A stretch of 42,132 bases of DNA from Planctomycetaceae bacterium (GTDB taxonomy: Bacteria; Planctomycetota; Planctomycetia; Pirellulales; Pirellulaceae). Below are positions 1 through 8,538 of the stretch, piece by piece. Location of the stretch: the NCBI GenBank assembly GCA_005798335.1, contig SYJV01000355.1, forward strand, positions 1 through 42,132. Direction: 5' to 3'. A program made the position numbers and the translations under genes. Under the pieces are notes generated by a model. That model worked only from the letters and a program-made list of their open reading frames with translations, searched no databases and had not been told where the DNA came from. The first letter of the stretch is position 1, and each line of letters begins with the position of its first letter.

Positions 1-2
1 AC

Positions 3-206
3 CATGACGAGTGGAATGAACAAACCCCCAACACTCACCGCGGCATCGCCAGTTTCTTGCGCCAAACAGCCAAGAATGTAGACGTCAAGAATTATAGCAA
101 AAGCGTACGTGGTCCTAAGAAAAAACAACCCCCACGAAAACGATGCAAAAATGGGAGCCACGTCTCCGTTGCTAAACTCCTAAAAAAACGAAAACAAACA
201 TGTTGA
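3..206 (+). CDS. C-terminal end of an IS4-like DDE transposase (cut by window edge)
   Basis: The reading frame is open from the first bases of the window and ends at a TGA at 204-206, giving 67 residues with no start inside the window. The end is lysine-rich and contains KSVRGPKKKQPPRK followed by HVSVAKLL. I recall this RGPKK...HVSTA-LL pattern as the usual C-terminus of IS4-family transposases in planctomycetes. The catalytic DDE residues would lie upstream and cannot be seen, so I cannot say whether the gene is intact. Its last codons overlap the start of a truncated Hint domain in another frame, which suggests an insertion boundary near 200. The family call rests on remembered similarity and should be treated as moderate. 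Confidence 0.55.
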   Translation, partial: HDEWNEQTPNTHRGIASFLRQTAKNVDVKNYSKSVRGPKKKQPPRKRCKNGSHVSVAKLLKKRKQTC

Positions 207-580
207 AAGGTCTGGCGCTTAAGGCAGTCATCCAAACTACTGTTCGGCCACCAAAATCGACGCTGAGAATTGTGCTCGATAGCGGTGAAATTCAAGCGAC
301 CGGTGGGCATCCGTGGTGGATCAGCGGACGCGGATGGCTACGCACGCGCGATTTGGAAAAGGGAATGATCCTGCGGAGCGCATCCAGCACATCGGAAATT
401 CGCGACGTAATCCATGATCCAATCGAGCGGGAGACCTACAACTTAGTTGTCGACGGATTTCACACCTATTTCGTAGGTGAGCATCGAATTCTCAGCCACG
501 ATAACACGTTGCCCCGACCAACGCTGCGCACTGTTCCAGGATACGGAACGTTGGCATCAATCCTGCCTGCAAAAGAATAG
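200..580 (+). pseudogene. 5'-truncated Hint (pretoxin) domain fragment
   Basis: The 126-residue product resembles the Hint domain of planctomycete polymorphic-toxin/Rhs-type proteins. Visible hallmarks are TTVRPP, a beta-hairpin with GEIQATGGHPWWISGRGW, then RDLEKGM, and the end of the domain YNLVVDGFHTYFVGEHRILSHDNT. The TGGHP histidine and the final H-D-N fit the autoprocessing Hint core. The N-terminal part of the Hint fold, including its usual nucleophilic Cys/Ser, and the large upstream repeat region are missing. In this frame a stop lies at 173-175, and the residues just upstream belong to a transposase in another frame. The product ends soon after DNT without a separate toxin domain. 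I read it as the 3' relic of a toxin-like gene cut by an insertion, rather than a gene starting at the ATG at 200. Confidence 0.6.
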
Positions 581-677
581 ACTCCAGCAGTTGCTGCGCG
601 GAGGAGAACCAGGCAGCCCGGCCCGTTGTTTATTGGATCGAAAACCAATCGCGTCGCTACATCACCTCTACCATCAC

Positions 678-696
678 GCTGTCCCTACGGGACAAA
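678..696 (-). repeat. GTCCCGTAGGGAC palindromic repeat, inverted copy
   Basis: Nineteen bases here are the exact reverse complement of the repeat at 1977-1995. The core GTCCC-GTA-GGGAC can form a short hairpin. It lies between the Hint relic and the membrane-anchor fragment, inside otherwise non-coding sequence (581-790) in which I see no other feature. Confidence 0.7.
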
Positions 697-790
697 GACA
701 TCGCGCCGCCAACGTTGTTTTACCAAAACAGACCATCGGGACTTTCCAATACCGAGTTCGCGTAAACAACATCGCATCGTTGGCCTAAGC

Positions 791-1030
791 TTGCGAACGT
801 CTTTGTTGTTGTTTACGGCCGTTACCGTGTGGCTTGGCCTGCGCGCCGATCGATTGCACAAAGAGACATCGATCGCGGAATTGCGAACGCTGCTAGACGA
901 ATTGCCGGTAACCGATCTGGATAAACCTGCAATGCGTTTTGTGTACCTCAGCAAGCTTCGCGATCGAGGTCTCAGGCTGGTACAAGTACGACGCGTCGCT
1001 CAATCGGAAACGCTGAGCGTTGAGCAATAG
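791..1030 (+). pseudogene. Degenerate fragment with one membrane anchor, unknown function
   Basis: The frame reads LRTSLLLFTAVTVWLGLRADR, followed by a short charged tail ending at the TAG at 1028-1030. A (F)SLRTLLLL...WLG membrane anchor followed by an arginine-rich stretch is common at the N-terminus of small planctomycete membrane and leucine-rich-repeat proteins. No ATG precedes the anchor in a plausible position; a TTG at 791 is the nearest start. The upstream sequence in the same frame runs through a palindromic repeat and carries no recognisable protein. The product is therefore probably a broken remnant, though a short gene with a rare start cannot be excluded. I do not recognise the C-terminal 50 residues. 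Confidence 0.3.
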
Positions 1031-1256
1031 GGCTCGTGCGTCAAAAATCCAACATTGGCACTGGTTGAAGTGGATCGGTCGTTGCGTGCAGAGCTATTTC
1101 TTTGTGCTATCATTGCATCAGCAGAATTTATTTCCTGGTCGGCGTGTTGGTCGGGTTGGTTATTCGAGGCTTCGCCGAGCGCCTGTAGGAGTACTATAAT
1201 CTTAAATTCATGTTTGTCGGTCAATGCGTTCATCGCGTTGTATTTGGAGTGAAACG

Positions 1257-1907
1257 ATGGTTGAGTTGACGATCTCCAGCCGCGGTGTTGAGTTGTCGCC
1301 TGGTGGTGAAGTAGTTCTACGTCACCAGACTTGGGACGATTACGAATCCATTCTCCATTCCCGTCACGGCAAAGCGGCGGTGAGAGTGAAGTACAATGCC
1401 CACACACGGGAGATCCGATTAATGGCTCCTCTGCCAAAGCATGCCAACCTCTCCCAATCACTTTCCGCTATCGCTCAAGCCTTGTTGCGACACTTTGGAA
1501 TGGACTGGCAGGGATTCGATCCCGTGACGCTCAAGCGATTTGGCGAAGTTGGATTGGAGCCGGACGCGTGCTTTTACATCGCCAATCGGCACGCAATTCT
1601 GGGGAAGGAACGGATCGATCTTGCCGAAGATCCTCCGCCCGATTTGGCAATTGAGGTCGATGAAACTTCGGCGACTCGACCAGAGGACTATGCGCCGACC
1701 CGCATCGGCGAATTGTGGATCTATGGCGACGGCCAGTTATTTATCTACGTTTTCGATGGCCACCGTTACGTCGAACGCAGCGAGAGTCCGATTTTTCCCA
1801 ATCTGCCTCTGGTTGAGTGGATACCAAAGTACCTAAGGCGCTCGTGGACTTCCGGGTCTAGCGTGGCCTTGAGGGAATTCGAACTGGAACTCAGTCAACG
1901 AAAATAA
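1257..1907 (+). CDS. Uma2-family (DUF820) PD-(D/E)XK nuclease-fold protein
   Basis: The 216-residue product shows the Uma2/DUF820 layout. A short N-terminal strand region is followed by a helix with HANLSQSLSAIAQALLRHFG, then GLEPDACFYI (E101, P102, D103) and DLAIEVDETS (D129, E133, D135). These acidic residues match the restriction-endonuclease-like core, and GELWIYGDG matches the strand that normally reads EYW-V-D. The lysine-containing helix usual just before that strand is altered here (YAPTRIGELW), so activity is uncertain. The ATG at 1257 is preferred over in-frame codons upstream because GGAG at 1246-1249 lies seven bases before it. Uma2 proteins occur in many copies in planctomycetes and cyanobacteria, and their cellular role is unsettled. 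There is no operon partner: the next gene is on the opposite strand. Confidence 0.85.
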   Translation: MVELTISSRGVELSPGGEVVLRHQTWDDYESILHSRHGKAAVRVKYNAHTREIRLMAPLPKHANLSQSLSAIAQALLRHFGMDWQGFDPVTLKRFGEVGLEPDACFYIANRHAILGKERIDLAEDPPPDLAIEVDETSATRPEDYAPTRIGELWIYGDGQLFIYVFDGHRYVERSESPIFPNLPLVEWIPKYLRRSWTSGSSVALREFELELSQRK

Positions 1908-1929
1908 GAGGGACGACCGTTTCGCAAAA

Positions 1930-2011
1930 GTCCCGTAGGGACGAAATGTCGGTAGAACAGCGTCAACATGATGTATTTTGTCCCGTAGGGACAGCCTGTC
2001 GGCAGAAAAAA
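1930..2011. repeat. Two direct copies of the GTCCCGTAGGGAC repeat, 50-bp period
   Basis: Copies starting at 1930 and 1980 share GTCCCGTAGGGAC, then four variable bases, then TGTCGG-AGAA. The near-palindromic core could form hairpins. The pair lies in the tail-to-tail gap between the Uma2 gene and the DUF1501 gene, a place where it could be transcribed from either side. A third copy lies inverted at 678-696. Confidence 0.75.
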
Positions 2012-2040
2012 CGAAGAGCATTAACGTATGCGCCCGTCGA

Positions 2041-3366
2041 TTACATCCACTCCTTGATGGGCTTGCCTTCCACCAGCCGGATTGGTCGGTCGTCTGGACT
2101 CTGTACGATCAAGTCGTGCGGAATGCCAAGTTTCATGTAGATCGTGGTCGCGATATCAGGTGTTTTGTATTCGTCGCGCACCACCATTCCACCTTCGACG
2201 TCGGTTGCGCCCAGAACATGCCCTCCAGGCACTCCGGCGCCGGCCATTATGGCAAAGCCCGCGGTGGCCCAATGATCGCGACCGCTGGCAGAATTAATCA
2301 TGGGTGTGCGACCAAAATCTGTAAACCAACAAACAAGCGTGTTGTCGAGCAGGCCGCGCTCTTCGAGATCGATCAGAAGCTGAGGCAGCCCTTGATCAAT
2401 GGGTGGTAAGCGACTCTCCTTGAGGCTCTTGAAATTATTTTGGTGAGTATCCCAACCGCCGTCGGTCACGGTCACGAATCGCACTCCCGACTCAATCAAT
2501 CGCCTGGCCAGCAGACAGCTTTGACCAAAGCGATGTCGGCCGTACGCGTCCCGTAGTTTGTCTTGCTCTTGGTCCAACGCAAAGGCGCGCTTGGTTTCGG
2601 GAGCAGTGATCATGTTTAGCGCGGTCTTGTAATGCTCGTCCAGCGCATCATAGGCAGCAGGCTGCAAATCCAATTTTCTTTGAAGCCGGTCGACGCGCGC
2701 CAAGATCGTTCGGCGACGATCGACTCGCGCTTGGGTCACGCCCGCTGGCGGCGTAATATCGCGCACGTTGAAATTTCCAGCGCTCGGATCGGCCAAGACT
2801 TCAAACGCACCGTGTTCCAGTCCCAGAACACCCGGCGAGCCGCCGCCAAAACGCTTGTCCAACCGATCACCCAGTTGCACAAACGGCGGCATCGCAGTCT
2901 TAAAGCCTTTGTGGTAGCTGACCACCGAACCATAGCATGGATAGTGGATCGCTTGCGAAAACTTGCGCCCCGACATAACGAATTGATCCGCTGTCCCGTG
3001 GCTGCCATTTTCGGGATTCCAACCGCGCAACAGCCCAAAACGCTTTTGCTCCTTAGCCATGCGCGGAACCACGTCCATGAATTGCACGCCCGAGGTAGCG
3101 GTACTGATGGCATTAAACTCGCCGCGCACACTCACCGGCGCTGTGGGTTTGGGATCAAACGTATCGTGATGGCTAGTCCCACCTTGGGTCCAAATCAGGA
3201 TACAGTTAACATCTTTGTGCGATTTGCCTTCGCTCGCGGCCAGTCGTTTGGCCTTCAATAAAGTGGGCAACGATACTCCGAACCCCGCTAATGCTCCGAC
3301 CTTCAGAAGATGCCGCCGACTAATTCCTTCACAGGTCCGATGACTTTGAGGTTGTACGTCAAACAC
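2041..3366 (-). CDS. DUF1501 family protein, Tat-exported
   Basis: The 441-residue product belongs to the planctomycete DUF1501 family, which has an alkaline-phosphatase/sulfatase-like fold. A twin-arginine signal (SRRHLLKVG, arginines 17-18) is followed by a hydrophobic stretch, predicting export by the Tat pathway. Family motifs are TQGGTSHHDTFDPKP near the N-terminus, GGWDTHQNNF in the middle, and DFGRTPMINSASGRDHW followed by GGHVLGATD near the end. His and Asp residues in these motifs are candidate metal ligands. I chose the GTG at 3366 because a perfect AAGGAG lies nine bases upstream, whereas the longer frame would start at a TTG inside that signal. It is divergent from the cytochrome/DUF1549/DUF1553 gene at 3768, the usual partner family. 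The biochemical activity of DUF1501 is not established. Confidence 0.88.
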   Translation of the reverse strand: MFDVQPQSHRTCEGISRRHLLKVGALAGFGVSLPTLLKAKRLAASEGKSHKDVNCILIWTQGGTSHHDTFDPKPTAPVSVRGEFNAISTATSGVQFMDVVPRMAKEQKRFGLLRGWNPENGSHGTADQFVMSGRKFSQAIHYPCYGSVVSYHKGFKTAMPPFVQLGDRLDKRFGGGSPGVLGLEHGAFEVLADPSAGNFNVRDITPPAGVTQARVDRRRTILARVDRLQRKLDLQPAAYDALDEHYKTALNMITAPETKRAFALDQEQDKLRDAYGRHRFGQSCLLARRLIESGVRFVTVTDGGWDTHQNNFKSLKESRLPPIDQGLPQLLIDLEERGLLDNTLVCWFTDFGRTPMINSASGRDHWATAGFAIMAGAGVPGGHVLGATDVEGGMVVRDEYKTPDIATTIYMKLGIPHDLIVQSPDDRPIRLVEGKPIKEWM

Positions 3367-3375
3367 GGAAATGCA

Positions 3376-3381
3376 CTCCTT
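3376..3381 (-). promoter_or_regulatory. Shine-Dalgarno AAGGAG that selects a GTG start
   Basis: On the minus strand AAGGAG is nine bases before the GTG at 3366-3364. It lies inside the longer frame that begins at TTG 3390, so it argues for the internal GTG start of the DUF1501 gene. Confidence 0.65.
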
Positions 3382-3450
3382 GGAAGGCAAAAATTGGAGG
3401 GGTATGGCGGGATATCGATTTCATGCAGGGGACGGTAGGCAAATCAACTT

Positions 3451-3547
3451 AGGAATAGCCGAGAAATAAGTGCCAGGTACCTTTTGTGCGAAGCACCCGA
3501 AGGGCGAGTTCCTCGCAAAAGGTACCTGACACTTAATTTCTCGAGCG
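3451..3547. repeat. Palindromic repeat family A, copy 1
   Basis: The element begins AGGAATAGCCGAGAAATAAG and ends ACACTTAATTTCTCGAGCG. Its arms carry AGGTACCTTTTG and CAAAAGGTACCT around a small CACCCGAAGGGCG inner hairpin. It lies in the 400-bp divergent gap between the DUF1501 gene and the gene at 3768. Other copies are at 15473 and 22259. No further gene was seen in this gap. Confidence 0.85.
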
Positions 3548-3767
3548 GCCCTTACCGATTCTAACAAATCAAATCGGCTGATGCAAAGTCGCAATTGAAT
3601 CTATTATGCTTTATACTATCCGTCCCACCCCACGATTTGTTTCGGTTCCAACTTTGGTGATCGCTGGCATCCCCAGAAATGAGATCGATTGCCTTTAGTT
3701 GCCTGCCCGTGCCAGTTGCCTGCCCATGTTTAGCTCTCCAAGCAAGATATTTACGGAGATCAACCTG

Positions 3768-6227
3768 ATGCGATTGCTAATTTGGTCACTTGCGTTTGTG
3801 TTCTCAATGGCAAGCTACGCGAGCGTGCCAGCCAGTGAGTTCACGGTAGCACCGTCCGAAATTCGCTTATACGGCAAACATGATCGAGTTCAAATCGTCG
3901 TCACTGAAAAACTGACGCCGGGAGTTTCAAGCGATCGACTTGAAGATGTGACCAACCAAGCTAGTTTTGCTTCCAGCGATCCGTTAGTAATTGCCAGCGA
4001 CGCGGCTGGGCGATTCGTGGCAGTGGGTGACGGAACGACGACGTTGAGTATTTCGGTGGGTGGCAGAACGCAGACGATTCCAGTAACCGTGGAAAATGCG
4101 AGCGGCACGTCTGTCGATTTCATCAAGGATGTACGCCCCATATTGAACAAGGCCGGCTGTGCCGCTGCTGCATGCCATGCATCGCAGCACGGTAAAGGCG
4201 GATTTAAACTATCGGTCTTCGGGTACGATCCGCCCGCCGATTTCGAAGCGATCGCGCGAAGCAGTCGCGGTCGTCGCATGAATTTTGGCCGACCCGAAGC
4301 TAGTTTGTTGCTCAGCAAACCAGCGATGGATGTTGCCCACGGTGGTGGCAAGAAACTGGATCATGATTCCGTCGAATATCGCATCGTGCGCGACTGGATA
4401 TCCCAAGGTGCTACTCGGCCTAACAAGCGAGAAGTTCAAGTCGAAAAACTGGAGGTCTACCCTGCCGCCCGCGTTGGCCAAATGGGCATGAAGCAACAGT
4501 TGCGAGCCATCGCTCACTACGACGATGGAACCCAGCGCGATGTTTCGGCGCTAGCGCTGTATGACGCGATCGATACGGGGATTCTAAGCGCTACCGGTTC
4601 AGGCTTGGTCCGCGCGACCGGCATGGGGCAGACCGGCGTGATGGTTCGGTACGACGGTCAAGCCGCTATCTGTACCTTTGTCATCCCCTACGGCCAGCCC
4701 GCAAAATTAGCTGGCTGGAAAAACAACAACTTCATCGACGAATTGGCCGCCGCCAAGTTCCGTGACTTGGGATTAGAACCATCTGGCGTCTGCGATGATG
4801 CCACGTTTATCAGACGAGCCTTCCTGGATGCGATTGGAACTTTGCCAACGCCAGAACTCGTGCAATCGTTCATCGGGTCTTCAGATGCCAATAAACGTCA
4901 ACGGCTGGTGCAGCGATTGCTCGGGATGACAGGCGATCCCGCGCAAGATATTTACAACGATCAATATGCCGCATTTTGGACCCTGAAATGGTCGGACCTC
5001 ATTCGGAACAACAGCAAATCGGTCGGCGAACAGGGCATGTGGTCGATGCACAATTGGATCAAAAATGCGTTCCGAGAAAATCGACCGTTTGATCAATTCG
5101 TGCGCGAACTGGTGACTGCCAAGGGATCGATCTACTCGAATGGACCAGCGAATTTCTTTAGGGTGAACGGTGATTCGTCGACGCTGACCGAAGCTACCTC
5201 GCAGCTGTTTCTCGGAGTGCGGCTGGAATGCGCGAAGTGCCACCATCATCCGTTCGAGAAGTACAGCCAAGCGGATTACTACGGTATGGCAGCGTTCTTT
5301 TCGCGAGTTGGCACCAAGAACAGCGAGGACTTTGGACTGTTCGGTCGCGAAACCGTGGTCATGGTCCGTCCCACGGGCGATGTATCTCATCCCCGCACTG
5401 GCCAGCAAATGCAACCAACTCCCCTTGGCGGAAAAATCATTGATGATCCTCTTGATCGCCGGATACCTTTCGCGCAATGGTTGACCTCTCATGAAAACGA
5501 ATTCTTTGCGAAATCGGTCGTTAATCGGTACGTCGGCTATCTTCTCGGGCACGGACTGGTTGAACCCATCGACGATATGCGCAGTACCAATCCAGCCAGC
5601 AATGGTTCGCTGCTGGATCAATTGTCGCGCGACTTTGTCGAACACCAGTTCAATCTCAAGCATTTGATGTACACGATCATGACCAGCCGACTGTATGAAC
5701 TCAGTTCGCAACCCACGGTGGACAATGTCGCCGACCGTCGCTTTCATAGCCATTTTGCGGTCAAGCGATTAAGTGCCGAACCGCTGTTGGATGCAATCGA
5801 TCAAGCAACTGGCGTGCAAACGAAGTTTAATAACCTCCCGCTGGGCACGCGCGCGATCGATTTGCCAGATGCAGAATACCCGCACTACTTTTTGACGACC
5901 TTCGCCAAGCCGCGGCGAGCGAGTGTGTGCGAATGCGAACGCTCTCCAGACGCGAGTTTGTCCCAAGCGTTGCACACGATCAACGGTGATACGCTGGCCA
6001 CGAAAATCGCCGACAAGAACGGCCGCATCGCCAAGTTGCTGGCCGAGAATCGATCGCACGACGAGATTGTAAGGCAACTTTATTTGGCCTCCCTGTGCCG
6101 AGATCCGTCCAGCGAGGAACTCGCCGCCAGTCAAGACTTGTTGAAAGAATCGCCCAATCCAGCCGAGTGTTACCAGGATCTGCTGTGGGCTTTGATCAAC
6201 TCCAAGCAATTCTTGTTCGTTCATTGA
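3768..6227 (+). CDS. Ig-like / cytochrome / DUF1549 / DUF1553 exported protein
   Basis: The 819-residue product has a signal peptide (MRLLIWSLAFVFSMASYASVPA), a bacterial Ig-like domain (about 20-111), a haem-type motif CAAAACH (C131, C136, H137) followed by GKGGFKLSVFGYDP, and a second Ig-like segment (about 225-307). DUF1549 follows with CAKCHHHPFEKY (C488, C491, H492), then C-terminal DUF1553 ending in ALINSKQFLFVH. These domains occur together mostly in planctomycetes and relatives; electron transfer is plausible from the CXXCH motifs, but the substrate is unknown. The ATG at 3768 is chosen because GGAG (3755-3758) lies nine bases upstream and the signal peptide begins there; upstream in-frame ATGs lack both. 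The PPC-domain gene starts about 15 bases downstream, so the two are probably co-transcribed. It is paralogous to the gene at 33126-35399. Confidence 0.9.
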   Translation: MRLLIWSLAFVFSMASYASVPASEFTVAPSEIRLYGKHDRVQIVVTEKLTPGVSSDRLEDVTNQASFASSDPLVIASDAAGRFVAVGDGTTTLSISVGGRTQTIPVTVENASGTSVDFIKDVRPILNKAGCAAAACHASQHGKGGFKLSVFGYDPPADFEAIARSSRGRRMNFGRPEASLLLSKPAMDVAHGGGKKLDHDSVEYRIVRDWISQGATRPNKREVQVEKLEVYPAARVGQMGMKQQLRAIAHYDDGTQRDVSALALYDAIDTGILSATGSGLVRATGMGQTGVMVRYDGQAAICTFVIPYGQPAKLAGWKNNNFIDELAAAKFRDLGLEPSGVCDDATFIRRAFLDAIGTLPTPELVQSFIGSSDANKRQRLVQRLLGMTGDPAQDIYNDQYAAFWTLKWSDLIRNNSKSVGEQGMWSMHNWIKNAFRENRPFDQFVRELVTAKGSIYSNGPANFFRVNGDSSTLTEATSQLFLGVRLECAKCHHHPFEKYSQADYYGMAAFFSRVGTKNSEDFGLFGRETVVMVRPTGDVSHPRTGQQMQPTPLGGKIIDDPLDRRIPFAQWLTSHENEFFAKSVVNRYVGYLLGHGLVEPIDDMRSTNPASNGSLLDQLSRDFVEHQFNLKHLMYTIMTSRLYELSSQPTVDNVADRRFHSHFAVKRLSAEPLLDAIDQATGVQTKFNNLPLGTRAIDLPDAEYPHYFLTTFAKPRRASVCECERSPDASLSQALHTINGDTLATKIADKNGRIAKLLAENRSHDEIVRQLYLASLCRDPSSEELAASQDLLKESPNPAECYQDLLWALINSKQFLFVH

Positions 6228-6241
6228 ATGGAGCCACAAAC

Positions 6242-8350
6242 GTGACACGAGGATCGATGTTGACTCGGTTAATTACAGCGTCCCGTATTACCATGTGGAG
6301 CGTGCTGTTGGTGTTGTCGTCTCGAACGATCGCGCAAACGTCCTATCCGATGCTGATGTCGGTAGAGCCCGTGGCCGCGAGAATTGGACAATCGTCCGAG
6401 CATATCGTCAAGTCGCGGTATAGCATGCAGAGTGCCTACGAGATCTTTGTTTCCGGCACCGGAGTTCATGGAGAAGTGGTTCCGCCAAACTCTCAAGTGG
6501 ATGAGAAATCGAAATCGAGTTCCAGCGAATCCTTACGAGTGCGTTTCAATGTCGATAACGACGCGATTTCCGGAGTGCGCGATTTTCGCATCGCAACTCC
6601 CAACGGCGTCAGCACAGTTGGACAGTTGGTAATCGTTCGTGACCCGATCATTGAAGAGACTCCAGAACAGCCAACCGATGGACAACGCGTTACGCTGCCG
6701 TCGGTTCTGTGCGGGCGCATCGAAAAAGCCGAAGACGTCGATCGTTTTCGCTTTGCGATCGAACAAGGCAAATCGCTGGCGTTTCACGTGCTGTGCATGC
6801 GGCTGCAAGATCGCATCCATGACCTGCAACAGCACTCCGACCCGATCATTGTCATTCGCAACGCGATGGGGTCCACGATCGCTTCCTCGGACAACAGCTT
6901 TCGGGGCGATCCATTCATCTTCCACACGTTTGAACAAGGCGGTGAATATACGCTAGAGATTCGCGACGTTCGTTATCAAGGTAATAACTACTGGGGCTAT
7001 GCCATCGAGATCAACGATCGTCCCTTCATTTCGTCGATCTATCCGTTCGGTTTGGCGGCTGGAACCAATACGCCCGTTCAACTAATCGGTTACGGACTGG
7101 CCGAAGACGCGAGTTCTCAAATCGCTTTGCCCAAAGAAATTGATTTTGGTTCCACATTGTGGCCGGTCGGAATCGACGTTAGCTCGCGGAGTCCGATGTC
7201 GATCGTGGTTAGTCCAACAGCGCCTCAATTGGAGTCATTGTTACCCAACGACTCGCTCGACAAGTCCGAATCAGTAGTTGCTCCCGGCGGAATCAATGGT
7301 CGATTGGAATCGAATGGGGATATCGATTATTTTCAGTTCGCTGCTCACAAAGGAAATGCATTTTCGTTCGAAGTTTTTGCTAGTCGCGCACAGTCATTGC
7401 TAGACTCCCATCTGCGACTGCTGGATGCAAAAGGCAACCAACTGCAACTCAGTGACGATATTCGCATCGGCAAGCGTAATTACGCGGATTCTGCGATCGA
7501 AAACTGGGTTGCTCCCGCAGATGGTAACTATTTCTTGGAAGTGCGCGATTTGCATTTGCGTGGCGGGCTGTCATATACCTACTTTCTGAAGATATCTAAG
7601 AGCGAACCTGGTTTCTCGTTGTTTGCGGATACCGACAAGACATTGCTGACGCCGAGCACGGCCGGTGTCGTGTTTGTTCGCGCTGAAAGACGCAGTGGCG
7701 CCGACGGAGAGATTCAGCTCGGCGTCGAAGGGTTGCCTGCTGGCGTTACCGCTTCGTGCGGTCGCATTCTCGCCGGTGCTCAGGATGGTTGCATCGTGTT
7801 TCAAGCCGCACCTGACCTTAAACCTGTTCTCTCGACGATCAAGATTAAAGGTACCATGCGGTCACCCATCAACGCTGCTGCCGAAATTTCATCTTCAGCT
7901 TTGGTATACCAAGAGACCTATCAGCCCGGTGGCGGTCGAGGTCATTGGCCTGTCGATAACCACGCACTGTCGGTTGGCGTAACAAGTGACATTAGCAAAG
8001 TCGAGCTAAGTGGACATGAAATTGTTCTCAAGCCCGGTCAATCGACCCGCTTGGAAATTAATATCGAGCGCGCCGCTGGATTCGACAAGAATGTCCTGCT
8101 CGAAGTCAGCTATATGCACCTGAACACAATCTACGGCAACTCGCTTCCAGAAGGCGTCACAGTCGATACGCCTGCCAGCAACACCCTGTTAACCGCCGGC
8201 GCTACCAAGGGACATATCGTGCTCAAGTGCGCCGACAATGCACCTCAAGTATCCAAACAACAAATTGTGGTCATGGCTAACGTATCCATCAACTTCGTGA
8301 TGAAAACGACCTATGCCAGCCGTCCCGTGTTTGTGTCCGTCGAGAAATAA
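6242..8350 (+). CDS. Exported protein with two PPC domains
   Basis: This protein of about 703 residues has a signal peptide ending near SSRTIAQ. An Ig-like N-terminal region (SVEPVAARIGQ...) is followed by two pre-peptidase C-terminal (PPC) beta-sandwich domains. The PPC signatures are GRIEKAEDVDRFRFAIEQGK...GGEYTLEIRD and, later, GRLESNGDIDYFQFAAHKG...DGNYFLEVRD. The C-terminal third carries further beta-rich repeats (GLPAGV, LPEGV). PPC domains are binding or folding modules of secreted proteins; no catalytic domain is visible. GTG 6242 is preferred because GGAG at 6230 sits about nine bases before it; ATG 6257 is the alternative. It follows the DUF1549/1553 gene by 14 bases. The same pairing recurs at 30876-35399, which supports a conserved functional couple. 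Confidence 0.82.
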   Translation: MTRGSMLTRLITASRITMWSVLLVLSSRTIAQTSYPMLMSVEPVAARIGQSSEHIVKSRYSMQSAYEIFVSGTGVHGEVVPPNSQVDEKSKSSSSESLRVRFNVDNDAISGVRDFRIATPNGVSTVGQLVIVRDPIIEETPEQPTDGQRVTLPSVLCGRIEKAEDVDRFRFAIEQGKSLAFHVLCMRLQDRIHDLQQHSDPIIVIRNAMGSTIASSDNSFRGDPFIFHTFEQGGEYTLEIRDVRYQGNNYWGYAIEINDRPFISSIYPFGLAAGTNTPVQLIGYGLAEDASSQIALPKEIDFGSTLWPVGIDVSSRSPMSIVVSPTAPQLESLLPNDSLDKSESVVAPGGINGRLESNGDIDYFQFAAHKGNAFSFEVFASRAQSLLDSHLRLLDAKGNQLQLSDDIRIGKRNYADSAIENWVAPADGNYFLEVRDLHLRGGLSYTYFLKISKSEPGFSLFADTDKTLLTPSTAGVVFVRAERRSGADGEIQLGVEGLPAGVTASCGRILAGAQDGCIVFQAAPDLKPVLSTIKIKGTMRSPINAAAEISSSALVYQETYQPGGGRGHWPVDNHALSVGVTSDISKVELSGHEIVLKPGQSTRLEINIERAAGFDKNVLLEVSYMHLNTIYGNSLPEGVTVDTPASNTLLTAGATKGHIVLKCADNAPQVSKQQIVVMANVSINFVMKTTYASRPVFVSVEK

Positions 8351-8381
8351 GGCAAGCGGCAAATGGGGGCTTACCACTACC

Positions 8382-8466
8382 AGCCCGAAGTGCAATCGCG
8401 AGTGCGTCAATCCTGGCACGCCATCGAATGCGTAGGCCCGACACGCGATCGCCGGCGCTTCGGGCT
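8382..8466. repeat. Palindromic repeat, AGCCCGAAG arms
   Basis: AGCCCGAAG at 8382-8390 is matched by CTTCGGGCT at 8458-8466, with further GC-rich partial complementarity inside. It fills most of the gap between the PPC gene and the lactonase gene. It resembles the repeat at 14389-14471, whose arms start AAGCCCGA. Confidence 0.55.
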
Positions 8467-8538
8467 TGTGTTCGCTCATGCCTTGGTAAATCCCCATCCG
8501 TCTCTCGCCTAATATGCCAACCTTCCCTAGCATTTGAA

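Noticed and set aside
1195-1200. TATAAT upstream of the Uma2 gene as a promoter
   Set aside because: No -35-like hexamer lies at a suitable distance, so the match alone is not convincing.
2632-3261. Open frame of about 210 codons on the plus strand inside the first DUF1501 gene
   Set aside because: It is antisense to the Tat-exported DUF1501 gene, whose motifs are clear.
4881-5753. Long open frame on the minus strand inside the DUF1549/1553 gene
   Set aside because: It lies wholly antisense to a well-supported gene with family motifs and shows no recognisable domain.
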